From Leminorella grimontii ATCC 33999 = DSM 5078 (GTDB lineage Bacteria > Pseudomonadota > Gammaproteobacteria > Enterobacterales > Enterobacteriaceae): a DNA stretch of 64,000 bases. The position numbers were made by a program, and so were the translations under genes. This document shows positions 29,448-39,101 of the stretch, in pieces (position 1 is the stretch's first letter; each line of letters begins with the position of its first letter). Where the stretch lies: NCBI RefSeq assembly GCF_000439085.1, contig NZ_AUUA01000002.1, positions 434,001 through 498,000 of the forward strand. Reading direction: 5' to 3'. The notes beneath the pieces are model-generated. The model searched no databases. It had not been told where the DNA came from and saw only the letters and a program-made list of their open reading frames with translations.

Positions 29448-29500
29448 CCGGAAATGCCAATTTCATAGGTGGCGGAACTGGACAGAGTTGGCATTACCGG
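29448..29500 (-). ncRNA. Candidate structured leader RNA (C4-like)
   Basis: On the minus strand, CCGGTAATGCCAA and TTGGCATTTCCGG form a 13-bp stem with one mismatch around a 27-base loop, 37 bases upstream of the frameshifted gene. The loop carries GTCCAG and CCGCCACC stretches. A structured RNA ahead of a small gene and a phage-type regulator recalls the C4/IsrK antisense RNAs of phage ant operons. This resemblance is from memory and needs a covariance search. The remaining part of the 29412-29869 gap holds a direct repeat copy. Confidence 0.4.
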
Positions 29501-29613
29501 CCTCATCGGGTACCGGCGCACCTAACGGCGCCTCCGTCCAGCCCACCATAGAGAAACGACAGTATATCGTTTCCAGAACCGGACGCGCGATACAAAAAAA
29601 CGCTGATGCGCTT

Positions 29614-29742
29614 AATATCGCCGATGAAGTTTTCAGGATGCCAATCCCGTAACCTGATTTTGCAGGCTCAGTACGACGATACAGCGGCCTATGGCCCGCA
29701 GCAATAAAGGGAATTTAGAGTCTGGAGACGTCTCGCAAAATA
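29614..29742. repeat. Direct repeat, left copy, flanking the NYN gene
   Basis: 129 bases matching 30623-30750 at roughly three quarters of positions, including the identical 19-mer GGGAATTTAGAGTCTGGAG. The two copies enclose the NYN-domain gene. Confidence 0.8.
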
Positions 29743-29869
29743 GTAAATAAAGTAACGCCATTTATTTTCACTCTCAAAAAGGAAAATAAGGATTATTGAG
29801 ACTTTTAGCCAGCATACATCCTCCATATCCCTATCATATTCGACTCGATATATTCCCTGGGAAACATGA

Positions 29870-30559
29870 ATGAAAAACAGGAACAACGTCGCCGTGCTTA
29901 TTGATGCTGAAAATATCAGTAGTAGCGTTATGCCAGACGTTATGGCGCTTATGGAAAAACTTCAATGCAGCCACATTATCAGAGCCTATGCGGACTGGAC
30001 CAAATGCAACCTGAATAAATGGCAAGAAGCCGTGATTAATTATGGCATTAATCCGGTACACCAACCGTCTTTTGTATCAGGTAAAAATTCCTCTGATATT
30101 ACGCTAACAATAGACGCCATGGATTTGATGTATTCCGGCCAATTCAAAACGTTTGTCTTAGTAACCAGCGACAGTGATTTTGTGCGCTTAATCATTCGAC
30201 TAAAAGAATCCGGTTCTGACGTTATTGGTATTGGCGACAGTCGTTCTTCTCCTGCCTTCAAGTTTGCCTGTAGTCAGTTTTTCATGAAAGAAAGACCGAA
30301 AATTAAAGAAATTATCCCCTTAACCGTTGAGGAAAATTGCATTCTAAACATATGGCCGAATGCCGCTAGCGACTGGTTGTCCGTAAGTGAATTATCCCAA
30401 CACTGGGTTGCTGCTGGATATCCATCAAAAAAAGGAAGGTTTCTAAAAATGCTTCAACAATATCCCCTGTCATTTTTATTGGAGAAAAATGGCACTTGCT
30501 GGAGAGTGAAACGCCAGAACAGTGAGATCCGCATTGGAGCAAACGGTAGTAGAAAGTAG
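29870..30559 (+). CDS. NYN-domain protein (LabA/DUF88-like, PIN-fold nuclease) with a C-terminal helical domain
   Basis: 229 residues. The N-terminal NYN domain opens with VAVLIDAENI (Asp12) and has further acidic positions Asp76, Asp82 and the TSDSDF motif (Asp101, Asp103), the metal-binding pattern of PIN-like ribonucleases. Residues 150-220 (SDWLSVSELSQHWVAAGYPS...FLKMLQQYP) look like an OST-HTH/LOTUS RNA-binding domain, the usual partner. It probably cuts or processes RNA in the cytosol. The gene is AT-rich, stands alone and lies between two direct repeats, suggesting a mobile cassette. A role in defence or stress is only inference. Confidence 0.8.
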   Translation: MKNRNNVAVLIDAENISSSVMPDVMALMEKLQCSHIIRAYADWTKCNLNKWQEAVINYGINPVHQPSFVSGKNSSDITLTIDAMDLMYSGQFKTFVLVTSDSDFVRLIIRLKESGSDVIGIGDSRSSPAFKFACSQFFMKERPKIKEIIPLTVEENCILNIWPNAASDWLSVSELSQHWVAAGYPSKKGRFLKMLQQYPLSFLLEKNGTCWRVKRQNSEIRIGANGSRK

Positions 30560-30622
30560 CGAATGCGTTTAGGTTGAAATTGTAGCAATAAAAGGACCTC
30601 TTTTGAACGATAGTTGAACGAT

Positions 30623-30750
30623 AATGTCGCCGATAAGACTTTCAGGATGCCAACCTCGTAGCCTAATCTCTTATACTCAAACGACGACACGGCGGCCTAC
30701 GGCCCGCAGTAAGAAAGGGAATTTAGAGTCTGGAGGCGTCTTGCAAAATA
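30623..30750. repeat. Direct repeat, right copy, flanking the NYN gene
   Basis: 128 bases, the partner of 29614-29742 at a distance of about 1,009 bases. It lies in the 503-bp gap between the NYN gene and the DUF3916-like gene, which otherwise holds one short open frame at 30784-30957. Confidence 0.8.
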
Positions 30751-30783
30751 TAGAATATTGATGAGGATGATAACTTCTCACTC

Positions 30784-30957
30784 ATGTCGATACACTCAAT
30801 GCTATTTAAAACAGAGCAAGCCGTAAAAATTTTGAATATCAACTATCAGCCAATTCCTTTTTCTAAAATGAAAATCAATTATAAAGACGGGAATATCGAA
30901 AGACAGCTATCTTTAGATCCAAATAATTTCTTTGGATTCACTTTTCATGATGAATAA
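30784..30957 (+). CDS. Small hypothetical protein (57 residues)
   Basis: An open frame of 57 residues from ATG 30784 to TAA 30957, just after the right direct repeat. It starts MSIHSMLFKTEQAVKILNI and ends GFTFHDE, is AT-rich, has no signal peptide, and GAGGATGA lies rather far (about 15 bases) upstream. It could be a real small gene or the 3' remnant of a lost one. No family recognised. Confidence 0.35.
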   Translation: MSIHSMLFKTEQAVKILNINYQPIPFSKMKINYKDGNIERQLSLDPNNFFGFTFHDE

Positions 30958-31062
30958 AACTGTGTCGTGAAAATGGCTATCCATTAATCAATTAAATACA
31001 GAGAAATGCCAAATGTGAGACAATAACAAATACCCGTTAAGTGGATAAGAAACTCGAAACCT

Positions 31063-31605
31063 ATGAGCAGGCGCCTCAACAGAGATCACCGCAAGAAAAT
31101 CAGAAACATCCCCCGCCGTATAAAAGCGCTTAATCGTTGGGCAGAAACCTTCCATAACCCAATCCGCGCCGTTTTTTCGGAAGATCAGCGCTACTGGAAC
31201 TACAAAATACCTGTAGATTTCAATCTTGTTGAAGGAAAGCACAGCAAGCAGAAAACCAAGGCAGACTGCGCTCAAGCCTTAATCAATGCATGTTCTAATT
31301 TAATACTCGCAACGGCAAAATGGGATTACTGCCCTCGAATTACTGCTGTAATCTGCCTCCCGGACATGTTTAGCAGCGAAGTCTGCCTGTTCCGCTCTGA
31401 GGATTACTTTCAGGGTTTCATATCAGAAAGCAGCACTGAAAGGGGTTCATCAATACGTCTCAGGGAGCGTAGTCTAGCTAAAGAATGGGGACTTATTCTT
31501 CCAAAAGGTATTCAAGAATTAGGTATTGCATTTGAATACCACGGTAGTGACGACCCGGATGAATGGTTTGCAGGCGAGCACTGGTATTATGGCCAACTAC
31601 AGTAA
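31063..31605 (+). CDS. DUF3916-like protein
   Basis: 180 residues with a basic N-terminus (RKKIRNIPRRIKALNRWAE), the YWNYKIPV block, VEGKHSKQKTKADCAQALI and the block ICLPDMFSSEVCLFRSEDYF, which I associate with DUF3916. There is no signal peptide or membrane segment. Proteins of this type are often found near polymorphic toxin or effector loci, but no function is established. It is a single AT-rich gene in the accessory stretch. The family name is from memory, so only moderately certain. Confidence 0.6.
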   Translation: MSRRLNRDHRKKIRNIPRRIKALNRWAETFHNPIRAVFSEDQRYWNYKIPVDFNLVEGKHSKQKTKADCAQALINACSNLILATAKWDYCPRITAVICLPDMFSSEVCLFRSEDYFQGFISESSTERGSSIRLRERSLAKEWGLILPKGIQELGIAFEYHGSDDPDEWFAGEHWYYGQLQ

Positions 31606-31738
31606 TACAAACAGCCGTCAGCTCACGGTAAAAAAGAGAGGTCAAACGCGACAAAACAACAAATAAGGCAAGGTGAATAAAACCCCCGGAAAGAATAAAA
31701 TATCTACATCCGCCACTCGATTAAACAGGAAGCCCTCT

Positions 31739-32281
31739 ATGAACAAAACGTGGAAATGGCTGTTTAGTATCTCACTTAGCCTGTTTTTTTCCTTCCAGGC
31801 CGCCGCTCAGGTCGAAATGGAAAACCAGAAGATCCCCTCGCAGGGCATCTCTATCAACGTCCCCAAGGGCTTTACCCCAATGGACGAAGCGATGAAAAAG
31901 GTGAAATACCCGTCTGAAAACCGCCCCGCCGTCGTTTTTACCGATGAGCGCGGGAAGGTCAACGTTGCGCTAAGCGCGGGCAAAGCGCCGCTGAAGGCCG
32001 AGCAGCTAAACACCTATAAAGACTACATGCTTCAGGCCATGCGCAACTATCATCCGGCGGCGGAGAGCGTCACTATCGACGGCAATAGAAAGGCCTGGCT
32101 CATCCACTTCACTTCCAAAGCCATCGATACCGACATTCACAACGCGATGCTGGTAACGTCCTATAAGGACAAGATGGTGTTGGTAGCGTTTAACTGCACG
32201 GCTGACCTGTGGAGCACCTATAAGAGTTCGGTCAAAGCGTCGCTACTATCGATAAAGTTCGACGAACAGCCGGCCAACTAG
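31739..32281 (+). CDS. Secreted hypothetical protein (DcrB/PsbP-like layout)
   Basis: 180 residues from ATG 31739, supported by AGGA eight bases upstream; an earlier in-frame start at 31673 lacks this. A signal peptide (1-24, ending QAAAQ) leads to a mature domain of alternating strands and helices (SINVPKGFTPMDEAM, PAVVFTDERGKVNVALS, KAWLIHFTSKAID). The layout recalls DcrB/PsbP-like periplasmic proteins, but the match is weak. It is followed by the terminator shared with phoU. Composition is closer to the backbone than its left neighbours. Confidence 0.6.
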   Translation: MNKTWKWLFSISLSLFFSFQAAAQVEMENQKIPSQGISINVPKGFTPMDEAMKKVKYPSENRPAVVFTDERGKVNVALSAGKAPLKAEQLNTYKDYMLQAMRNYHPAAESVTIDGNRKAWLIHFTSKAIDTDIHNAMLVTSYKDKMVLVAFNCTADLWSTYKSSVKASLLSIKFDEQPAN

Positions 32282-32296
32282 CGAACCCCATAAAAA

Positions 32297-32326
32297 AGCC
32301 GCCGATGCTTATTATTTACGGCGGCT
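32297..32326. terminator. Bidirectional terminator between the secreted protein gene and phoU
   Basis: AGCCGCCG (32297-32304) pairs with CGGCGGCT (32319-32326). The minus strand has TTTTTT after the stem, ending the pst-phoU transcript; the plus strand has CTTTCAGTTTT. Confidence 0.8.
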
Positions 32327-32347
32327 CTTTCAGTTTTGCTATGCCGG

Positions 32348-33061
32348 CTACTTCCTCGCCAGCATGCTCTCCACTTCATCCCCGCTCAGGTGGCGGAAGT
32401 TCTGCCCCTTCACGAAGTAGAAGATAAACTCGCAGATGTTCTGACAGCGGTCGCCGATGCGCTCGATGGAGCGGGCGCAGGCCAGCGCGGTCAGCACGCT
32501 GGGGATGGTGCGCGGGTCTTCCATCATGTAGGTCATCAGCTGGCGGATAATACCTTCATACTCCAGGTCGACCTTTTTGTCTTCCCGGTAGATGCGAACG
32601 GCTTCGTCGATGTCCATGCGTGCGAAGGCGTCCAACACGTCGTGCAGCATCTGCACGGTGTGGCGACCGAGCGACTCCAGATTCACCAGCAGCGTCTTGT
32701 GCTGTTGGGAGAACTTCTCCAGCGCCATACGGCAGATTTTATCCGCCACGTCGCCAATCCTCTCAAGCTCGGAGACGGTCTTGGTGATCGCCATAACCAG
32801 ACGAAGATCGCTGGCGGTGGGCTGGCGCTTGGCGATGATGCGCACGCACGCCTCGTCGATCTCGATCTCCATCTTGTTGACCTTGTGGTCGTCGTCGATC
32901 ACCCGCTGCGCCAGCGCCTCGTCGGCCTGATGCATCGCGTTGATGGCGTCCGTCAGCTGCTGCTCCACCAGCCCGCCCATTACCATCACCTGCGTGCGGA
33001 TGTGCTCCAGCTCGGCGTTAAACTGGCCGGAAATATGCTTGCCTAAGTTCAGGTTTTCCAT
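32348..33061 (-). CDS. phoU: Phosphate signalling complex protein PhoU
   Basis: 237 residues made of two three-helix PhoU repeats, with the conserved [14 protein letters not shown] block in the first and [18 protein letters not shown] in the second. It links the Pst transporter to the sensor kinase PhoR and keeps the Pho regulon off when phosphate is plentiful. It is the last gene of pstSCAB-phoU, as in E. coli, and GAGGAATAAAC precedes the start. Confidence 0.95.
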   Translation of the reverse strand: MENLNLGKHISGQFNAELEHIRTQVMVMGGLVEQQLTDAINAMHQADEALAQRVIDDDHKVNKMEIEIDEACVRIIAKRQPTASDLRLVMAITKTVSELERIGDVADKICRMALEKFSQQHKTLLVNLESLGRHTVQMLHDVLDAFARMDIDEAVRIYREDKKVDLEYEGIIRQLMTYMMEDPRTIPSVLTALACARSIERIGDRCQNICEFIFYFVKGQNFRHLSGDEVESMLARK

Positions 33062-33125
33062 GTTTATTCCTCATTTATTTACACCGAATACTTCGCGCCT
33101 GCGGCGCAAAACATAGCGTGTAAAA

Positions 33126-34803
<1,678 letters not shown>

Positions 34804-34804
34804 C

Positions 34805-35761
34805 CTAGCGCCCCTCATTCTTGTTTAAACGTAAAATCATCAGTTTGGACAGCGACAGTACGATAAAGGTGATAACAAACAAAATCAGCCCCAGCTCCAT
34901 CAGCGCGGCGGTGTGCAGCCCAGACTCCGCTTCGGCGAACTCGTTGGCCAGCGCCGAGGTAATGCTGTTGCCCGGCATAAACAGCGAGAAGCTGTCGAGC
35001 TGGTAGGTGTTGCCGATGATAAAGGTCACCGCCATGGTTTCCCCCAGCGCCCGGCCGAGGCCCAGCATCACGCCGCCAATCACGCCGTTTTTGGTATAGG
35101 GCAGCACGATGCGGCGGATAACCTCCCAAGTGGTGCAGCCGATGCCGTACGCGGACTCTTTGAGAAGCGTCGGCGTCTGCTCGAACACGTCGCGCATCAC
35201 CGCAGCGATGTAGGGAATAATCATGATGGCCAGGATCACCCCGGCGGCCAGAATGCCGATGCCGAAGGCCGGGCCGGAGAACAGCGTGCCGATAATGGGG
35301 ATATTCGCCACCACGTCGTTAACCGGCTGCTGGAAATATTTGGCAAACAGCGGCGCGAAAATAAATAGCCCCCACATGCCGTAAACGATGCTGGGGATCG
35401 CCGCCAGCAGCTCTATCGCAATCCCCAGCGGGCGCTTGAGCCAGCCGGGCGCAAGCTCGGTCAAAAACAGCGCGATGCCGAAGCTCACGGGCACGGCTAT
35501 CAGCAGCGCGATAACGGAGGTGACTACCGTGCCGTAAATCGGCACCAGCGCGCCGAACTCATCGGCGGGAGCGTCCCATTCCTTGCTCCACAGAAAGCCG
35601 ATGCCGAATTTCTGAATGCTGGGCCAGGAGGCGATAATCAGAGAAACGATAATGCCGCCCAGCAGTAAAAGCGTAATCAGCGCAGCCAGTTTAACCAGCG
35701 CGCTGAAAATAATGTCGCCCTGTTTCCCTGGCGCTTTTATCATCGGCTTATATTCCGCCAT
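34805..35761 (-). CDS. pstC: Phosphate ABC transporter permease PstC
   Basis: 318 residues (E. coli PstC has 319) with six membrane segments, the [17 protein letters not shown] block and the EAA loop [27 protein letters not shown] lies before the ATG. A short hairpin separates it from pstS upstream, which fits the higher expression of the binding protein. Confidence 0.95.
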   Translation of the reverse strand: MAEYKPMIKAPGKQGDIIFSALVKLAALITLLLLGGIIVSLIIASWPSIQKFGIGFLWSKEWDAPADEFGALVPIYGTVVTSVIALLIAVPVSFGIALFLTELAPGWLKRPLGIAIELLAAIPSIVYGMWGLFIFAPLFAKYFQQPVNDVVANIPIIGTLFSGPAFGIGILAAGVILAIMIIPYIAAVMRDVFEQTPTLLKESAYGIGCTTWEVIRRIVLPYTKNGVIGGVMLGLGRALGETMAVTFIIGNTYQLDSFSLFMPGNSITSALANEFAEAESGLHTAALMELGLILFVITFIVLSLSKLMILRLNKNEGR

Positions 35762-35785
35762 TGGGTCTCCCTGTGAGTGGGTTAA

Positions 35786-35808
35786 CGCCCTCTCAAAGCG
35801 AGAGGGCG
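35786..35808 (-). terminator. Intercistronic hairpin pstS-pstC
   Basis: CGCCCTCTC and GAGAGGGCG form a perfect 9-bp stem with a 5-base loop between pstS and pstC. There is no T-run; it likely protects the pstS message or causes partial termination. Confidence 0.55.
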
Positions 35809-35820
35809 GCTACAAGATAA

Positions 35821-36861
35821 TTAGTAAATCGGCTTACCGCTGGCGTCTTTAATCTGGGTTTTCCAGGCGCTGCGAACTTGCTCAACCACAGCGTCAGGCA
35901 GTACGGCGTAGTCCAGCTCTTTGGCCTGCTTGCCGCCCTTGGCGTAGCCCCAGTCGAAGAACTTCAGCACTTCGGCGCCGCGCTTGGCGTCTTTCTGGGT
36001 TTTATGCACCAGAATGAAGGTGGTGGAGGTAATCGGCCAGGCGTCTTTGCCCTTTTGGAACGTTAAGTCCTGCGCGAACGACTTGGACCAGTCGATGCCC
36101 TTGGCGGCAGCGCTGAAGGATTCCTGAGTTGGGCTGACGACTTCACCGTCGGCAGAAACCAGCTTGGTGTAGGCCAGGTTGTTTTGCTTGGCATAGGCGT
36201 ATTCCACATAGCCGATAGAGCCCGGCAGGCGCTGTACGAAGGCGGCGATGCCGTCGTTGCCCTTACCGCCCAGACCGACCGGCCACTTCACGGTAGAGCC
36301 GACGCCCACTTGCTCTTTCCACTCGGGGCTGACTTTCGCCAGATAGCTGGTGAACACGAATGAGGTGCCGGAGCCGTCTGCACGGCGCACGACGTTAATC
36401 GCCAGGTCCGGCAGCTTCACGCCCGGGTTCAGCTTGGCGATGGCCGGATCGTTCCACTTCTTCACCGTGCCGAGATAGATATCGCCCAGCGTTTTGCCGT
36501 CCAGCGTCAGATCCCCTGACTTGATGCCTTCAAGATTAACCGCCATGACGACGCCGCCGATAACGGTCGGAAACTGGAACAGATCTTCTTTTTCTAAACG
36601 GTCGTCAGCCAAGGGGGCGTCCGATGCGCCGAAGTCGACGGTATTCGCGTTGATTTGCTTAACGCCGCCGGATGAACCGATTCCCTGATAGTTAATGTTG
36701 TTTCCATTCTCTTTTTGGTAGCTGTCCGCCCACTTGGCGTAAACGGGAGCCGGGAAGGTCGCGCCCGCGCCGGTGATGTTTTCAGCGGCCATGGCGGTAA
36801 GCGCAGTCATTGAAACGGTAGCGGCAATACCGAAAGCGAGCGTCGTACGTATCAGTTTCAT
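35821..36861 (-). CDS. pstS: Periplasmic phosphate-binding protein PstS
   Basis: 346 residues from ATG 36861 (TAGGAGGAATC just upstream). A signal peptide ends in TAMAA before [13 protein letters not shown], the start of mature PstS. Phosphate-contacting blocks are [25 protein letters not shown] and [13 protein letters not shown]. It captures phosphate for PstCAB. The promoter region holds a Pho box at 36969-36986. Confidence 0.96.
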   Translation of the reverse strand: MKLIRTTLAFGIAATVSMTALTAMAAENITGAGATFPAPVYAKWADSYQKENGNNINYQGIGSSGGVKQINANTVDFGASDAPLADDRLEKEDLFQFPTVIGGVVMAVNLEGIKSGDLTLDGKTLGDIYLGTVKKWNDPAIAKLNPGVKLPDLAINVVRRADGSGTSFVFTSYLAKVSPEWKEQVGVGSTVKWPVGLGGKGNDGIAAFVQRLPGSIGYVEYAYAKQNNLAYTKLVSADGEVVSPTQESFSAAAKGIDWSKSFAQDLTFQKGKDAWPITSTTFILVHKTQKDAKRGAEVLKFFDWGYAKGGKQAKELDYAVLPDAVVEQVRSAWKTQIKDASGKPIY

Positions 36862-36968
36862 GATTCCTCCTAAAGGAACGCTGGGACTCTGTTGCAAGCA
36901 AACTTCAGATGATTAACGAGTACGCTGGAAACAATAAGACCGTTTGATGACAGTATAATGTCGGCTCT

Positions 36969-36986
36969 ATTACAGTTTTATGACAG
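36969..36986 (-). promoter_or_regulatory. Pho box of pstS
   Basis: On the minus strand, CTGTCATAAAACTGTAAT matches the PhoB consensus CTGTCATAWAWCTGTCAY at most positions, including both CTGT cores. It lies 108-125 bases before the pstS start, with a second CTGTCAT half nearer the gene (about 36950-36956). Confidence 0.75.
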
Positions 36987-37054
36987 CCGGCGTTTTGCGA
37001 TAAAAATACCTTTTTTCACAATAGTGGCAAATTGCCATTAAATTCCATTGACCA

Positions 37055-37079
37055 ATATAGTGTCTTTATGCCACTATAT
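37055..37079. promoter_or_regulatory. Inverted repeat sharing a 10-mer with the nadM-nrtR region
   Basis: ATATAGTG (37055-37062) and CACTATAT (37072-37079) are perfect 8-bp arms nine bases apart. GCCACTATAT at 37070-37079 recurs exactly at 44918-44927 between nadM and nrtR. A further inverted ATAGTGGCA is at 37021-37029. This is a candidate NrtR operator for nadV, although a repeat element separates it from the gene. Confidence 0.4.
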
Positions 37080-37084
37080 GACCT

Positions 37085-37275
<191 letters not shown>

Positions 37276-37281
37276 AACACC

Positions 37282-37337
37282 GGGTAGGAGCTACCCTTAA
37301 AGGGCAGGGAAACTGCCAACGTGCTGGACAGACCGGC
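37282..37337 (+). ncRNA. Three consecutive hairpins in the nadV leader
   Basis: GGGTAG-GAG-CTACCC (37282-37296), GGCAG-GGAAA-CTGCC (37303-37317) and GCTGG-ACAGA-CCGGC (37323-37337, one G-T pair) follow each other in the 100 bases before nadV. A compact structured leader is possible. No known riboswitch class is recognised. Confidence 0.35.
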
Positions 37338-37369
37338 GCGTGACGTCAATTGATTGGAGGATTTCCATC

Positions 37370-38758
37370 ATGCACAACCTGATACTCAACAGCGATTCTT
37401 ACAAAACCTCTCACTACCTTCAGTACCCGGCGGGTACCGAATACATCTCCAGCTATATTGAGTCTCGCGGCGGCGTTTACCCAAAAACGCTGTTTTTCGG
37501 CCTGCAAATGTTCATCAAGCAATACCTGATGACGCCCATCACCCTGACGGACATCAACGAAGCCGAAGAAATGATGGCCCTGCACGGCTTGCCGTTTAAC
37601 TACGACGGTTGGATGTACATCCTGCAGGCGCACAACGGCTACCTGCCGCTTGAAATCGAAGCCGTACCGGAAGGAACGCTGGTGCCGACTGGCAACGTGC
37701 TGGTTCAGGTTATCAATACCGACCCCAAATGCGCCTGGTTAACCAGCTATATAGAAACGTCGCTGCTGCGCGCCGTTTGGTATCCGACGACGGTGGCGAC
37801 CATCTCCAAAGCCTGCCACAGCCTGATAGCCCGCTATTTACAAGACACCGCCGACTCGCTTGACGGCCTGCCGTTCAAGCTGCACGACTTCGGCGCCAGA
37901 GGCGCAAGCTCCGAAGAAAGCGTCAGCATCGGCAGCCTGGCCCACTTGGTCAACTTTATGGGCACCGACAGCCTGGCGGCGCTGGTCAGCGCCAAGCGCT
38001 TCTACCACAGCCCCATGGCCGGATTCTCCATCCCCGCCGCCGAGCACAGCACCATCACCAGCTGGGGCCGTGAGGGGGAAACCGACGCCTACGCCAACAT
38101 GCTCAGGCGCTTCGGCGGAAAGGGGAAAACCGTCGCGGTGGTCAGCGACTCCTACGACCTTTGGAACGCTATCGACAACATCTGGGGCGGCAGCCTGAAG
38201 TCTCAGGTGGAAAACAGCGGCGGTACGCTGGTTATTCGCCCCGATTCCGGCGAACCGGTCGCTATAGTTAACGAAGCGATTGAGCGCCTGATGGCCAAGT
38301 TCGGCTTTCGCGTCAACGACAAAGGCTACAAGGTGCTGCCGGACTTTATTCGCATCATTCAGGGCGACGGCATTTCAGCGTCCTCTATCGCCGCCATTCT
38401 GCGAGAAATGAAAAACCGGCGGCTGAGCGCGGAAAACGTGGCGTTCGGCATGGGCGGCGAGCTGTTGCAAAAGGTCCACCGCGATACGCAGAAGTTCGCC
38501 ATGAAGGCCTCCGCCGTCTGTATTAACGGACAGTGGAGAGACGTTTATAAAGATCCGATAACCGACAGCGTCAAGCGCTCCAAAAAGGGCCGACTGGCGC
38601 TGATTAAAGAAAACGGCGAGTTTAAAACCGTCGCGCGGGACGCCGTTTCCCCATCGGAAAACCTGCTGGTACCGGTTTACCGCGACGGCCAGCTTATCGT
38701 TGACGATACGTTGGACGCCATTCGCCAGAGGGCGGTGCAGGATTGTATTGTTGTCTGA
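37370..38758 (+). CDS. nadV: Nicotinamide phosphoribosyltransferase NadV
   Basis: 462 residues from ATG 37370, which follows GGAGG; an in-frame ATG ten codons earlier lacks a site. The NAMPT/NadV family is clear from NSDSYKTSHYLQYPAGTEYI at the start, LHDFGARGASSEES and GFSIPAAEHSTITSWG in the middle, and the VIRPDSGEP phosphate-binding loop. It makes nicotinamide mononucleotide from nicotinamide and PRPP, the first step of a two-step route to NAD. The next enzyme, an NMN adenylyltransferase, is encoded 5 kb away at 43757-44815. E. coli K-12 lacks nadV. Confidence 0.93.
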   Translation: MHNLILNSDSYKTSHYLQYPAGTEYISSYIESRGGVYPKTLFFGLQMFIKQYLMTPITLTDINEAEEMMALHGLPFNYDGWMYILQAHNGYLPLEIEAVPEGTLVPTGNVLVQVINTDPKCAWLTSYIETSLLRAVWYPTTVATISKACHSLIARYLQDTADSLDGLPFKLHDFGARGASSEESVSIGSLAHLVNFMGTDSLAALVSAKRFYHSPMAGFSIPAAEHSTITSWGREGETDAYANMLRRFGGKGKTVAVVSDSYDLWNAIDNIWGGSLKSQVENSGGTLVIRPDSGEPVAIVNEAIERLMAKFGFRVNDKGYKVLPDFIRIIQGDGISASSIAAILREMKNRRLSAENVAFGMGGELLQKVHRDTQKFAMKASAVCINGQWRDVYKDPITDSVKRSKKGRLALIKENGEFKTVARDAVSPSENLLVPVYRDGQLIVDDTLDAIRQRAVQDCIVV

Positions 38759-38779
38759 TAGTACTACCATTCTAATAAT

Positions 38780-38812
38780 AAAAGGCCTTAAGAAAAATCT
38801 TCTGGCCTTTTT
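38780..38812 (+). terminator. Rho-independent terminator after nadV
   Basis: AAAAGGCC and GGCCTTTTT enclose TTAAGAAAAATCTTCT, which can extend the stem, followed by ATTTAATT. It lies 22 bases after the nadV stop. Confidence 0.8.
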
Positions 38813-39101
38813 ATTTAATTATATTAGATATATTAGTATTGGTTGTTTTTTATACAAAAATCCATTTTGAAAAATATTTTTATTTTTTAAAAATAAAACA
38901 TACCATTCACAAAAAAACAAACAATCAACATACAAATAAAATAAACATTAAAAAAACAAAAAAGTTGCTTTAAATATAAAAGACCAAAAGTGGACTTTTT
39001 ATAAAACCAAAACAAACTTACAATAACTAAGAAAATTTATTATTTAAAATAAATATTATAAGAGTAATTCCTTATTTTGAATTATTTCAAGGAGTTCATT
39101 A
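38813..39101 (+). other. Very AT-rich promoter region of the autotransporter gene
   Basis: Nearly all A and T, with many A-tracts (such as AAAAAACAAAAAAG), in contrast to the GC-rich genes nearby. This composition favours bent DNA and H-NS binding. AAGGAG lies before the autotransporter start. No gene is seen in it. Confidence 0.6.

Noticed and set aside
29614-30750. Direct repeats as remnants of Rhs or CDI toxin genes
   Set aside because: Translations in all frames gave a few suggestive words but no Rhs core or VENN motif, so the origin of the repeats is left open.
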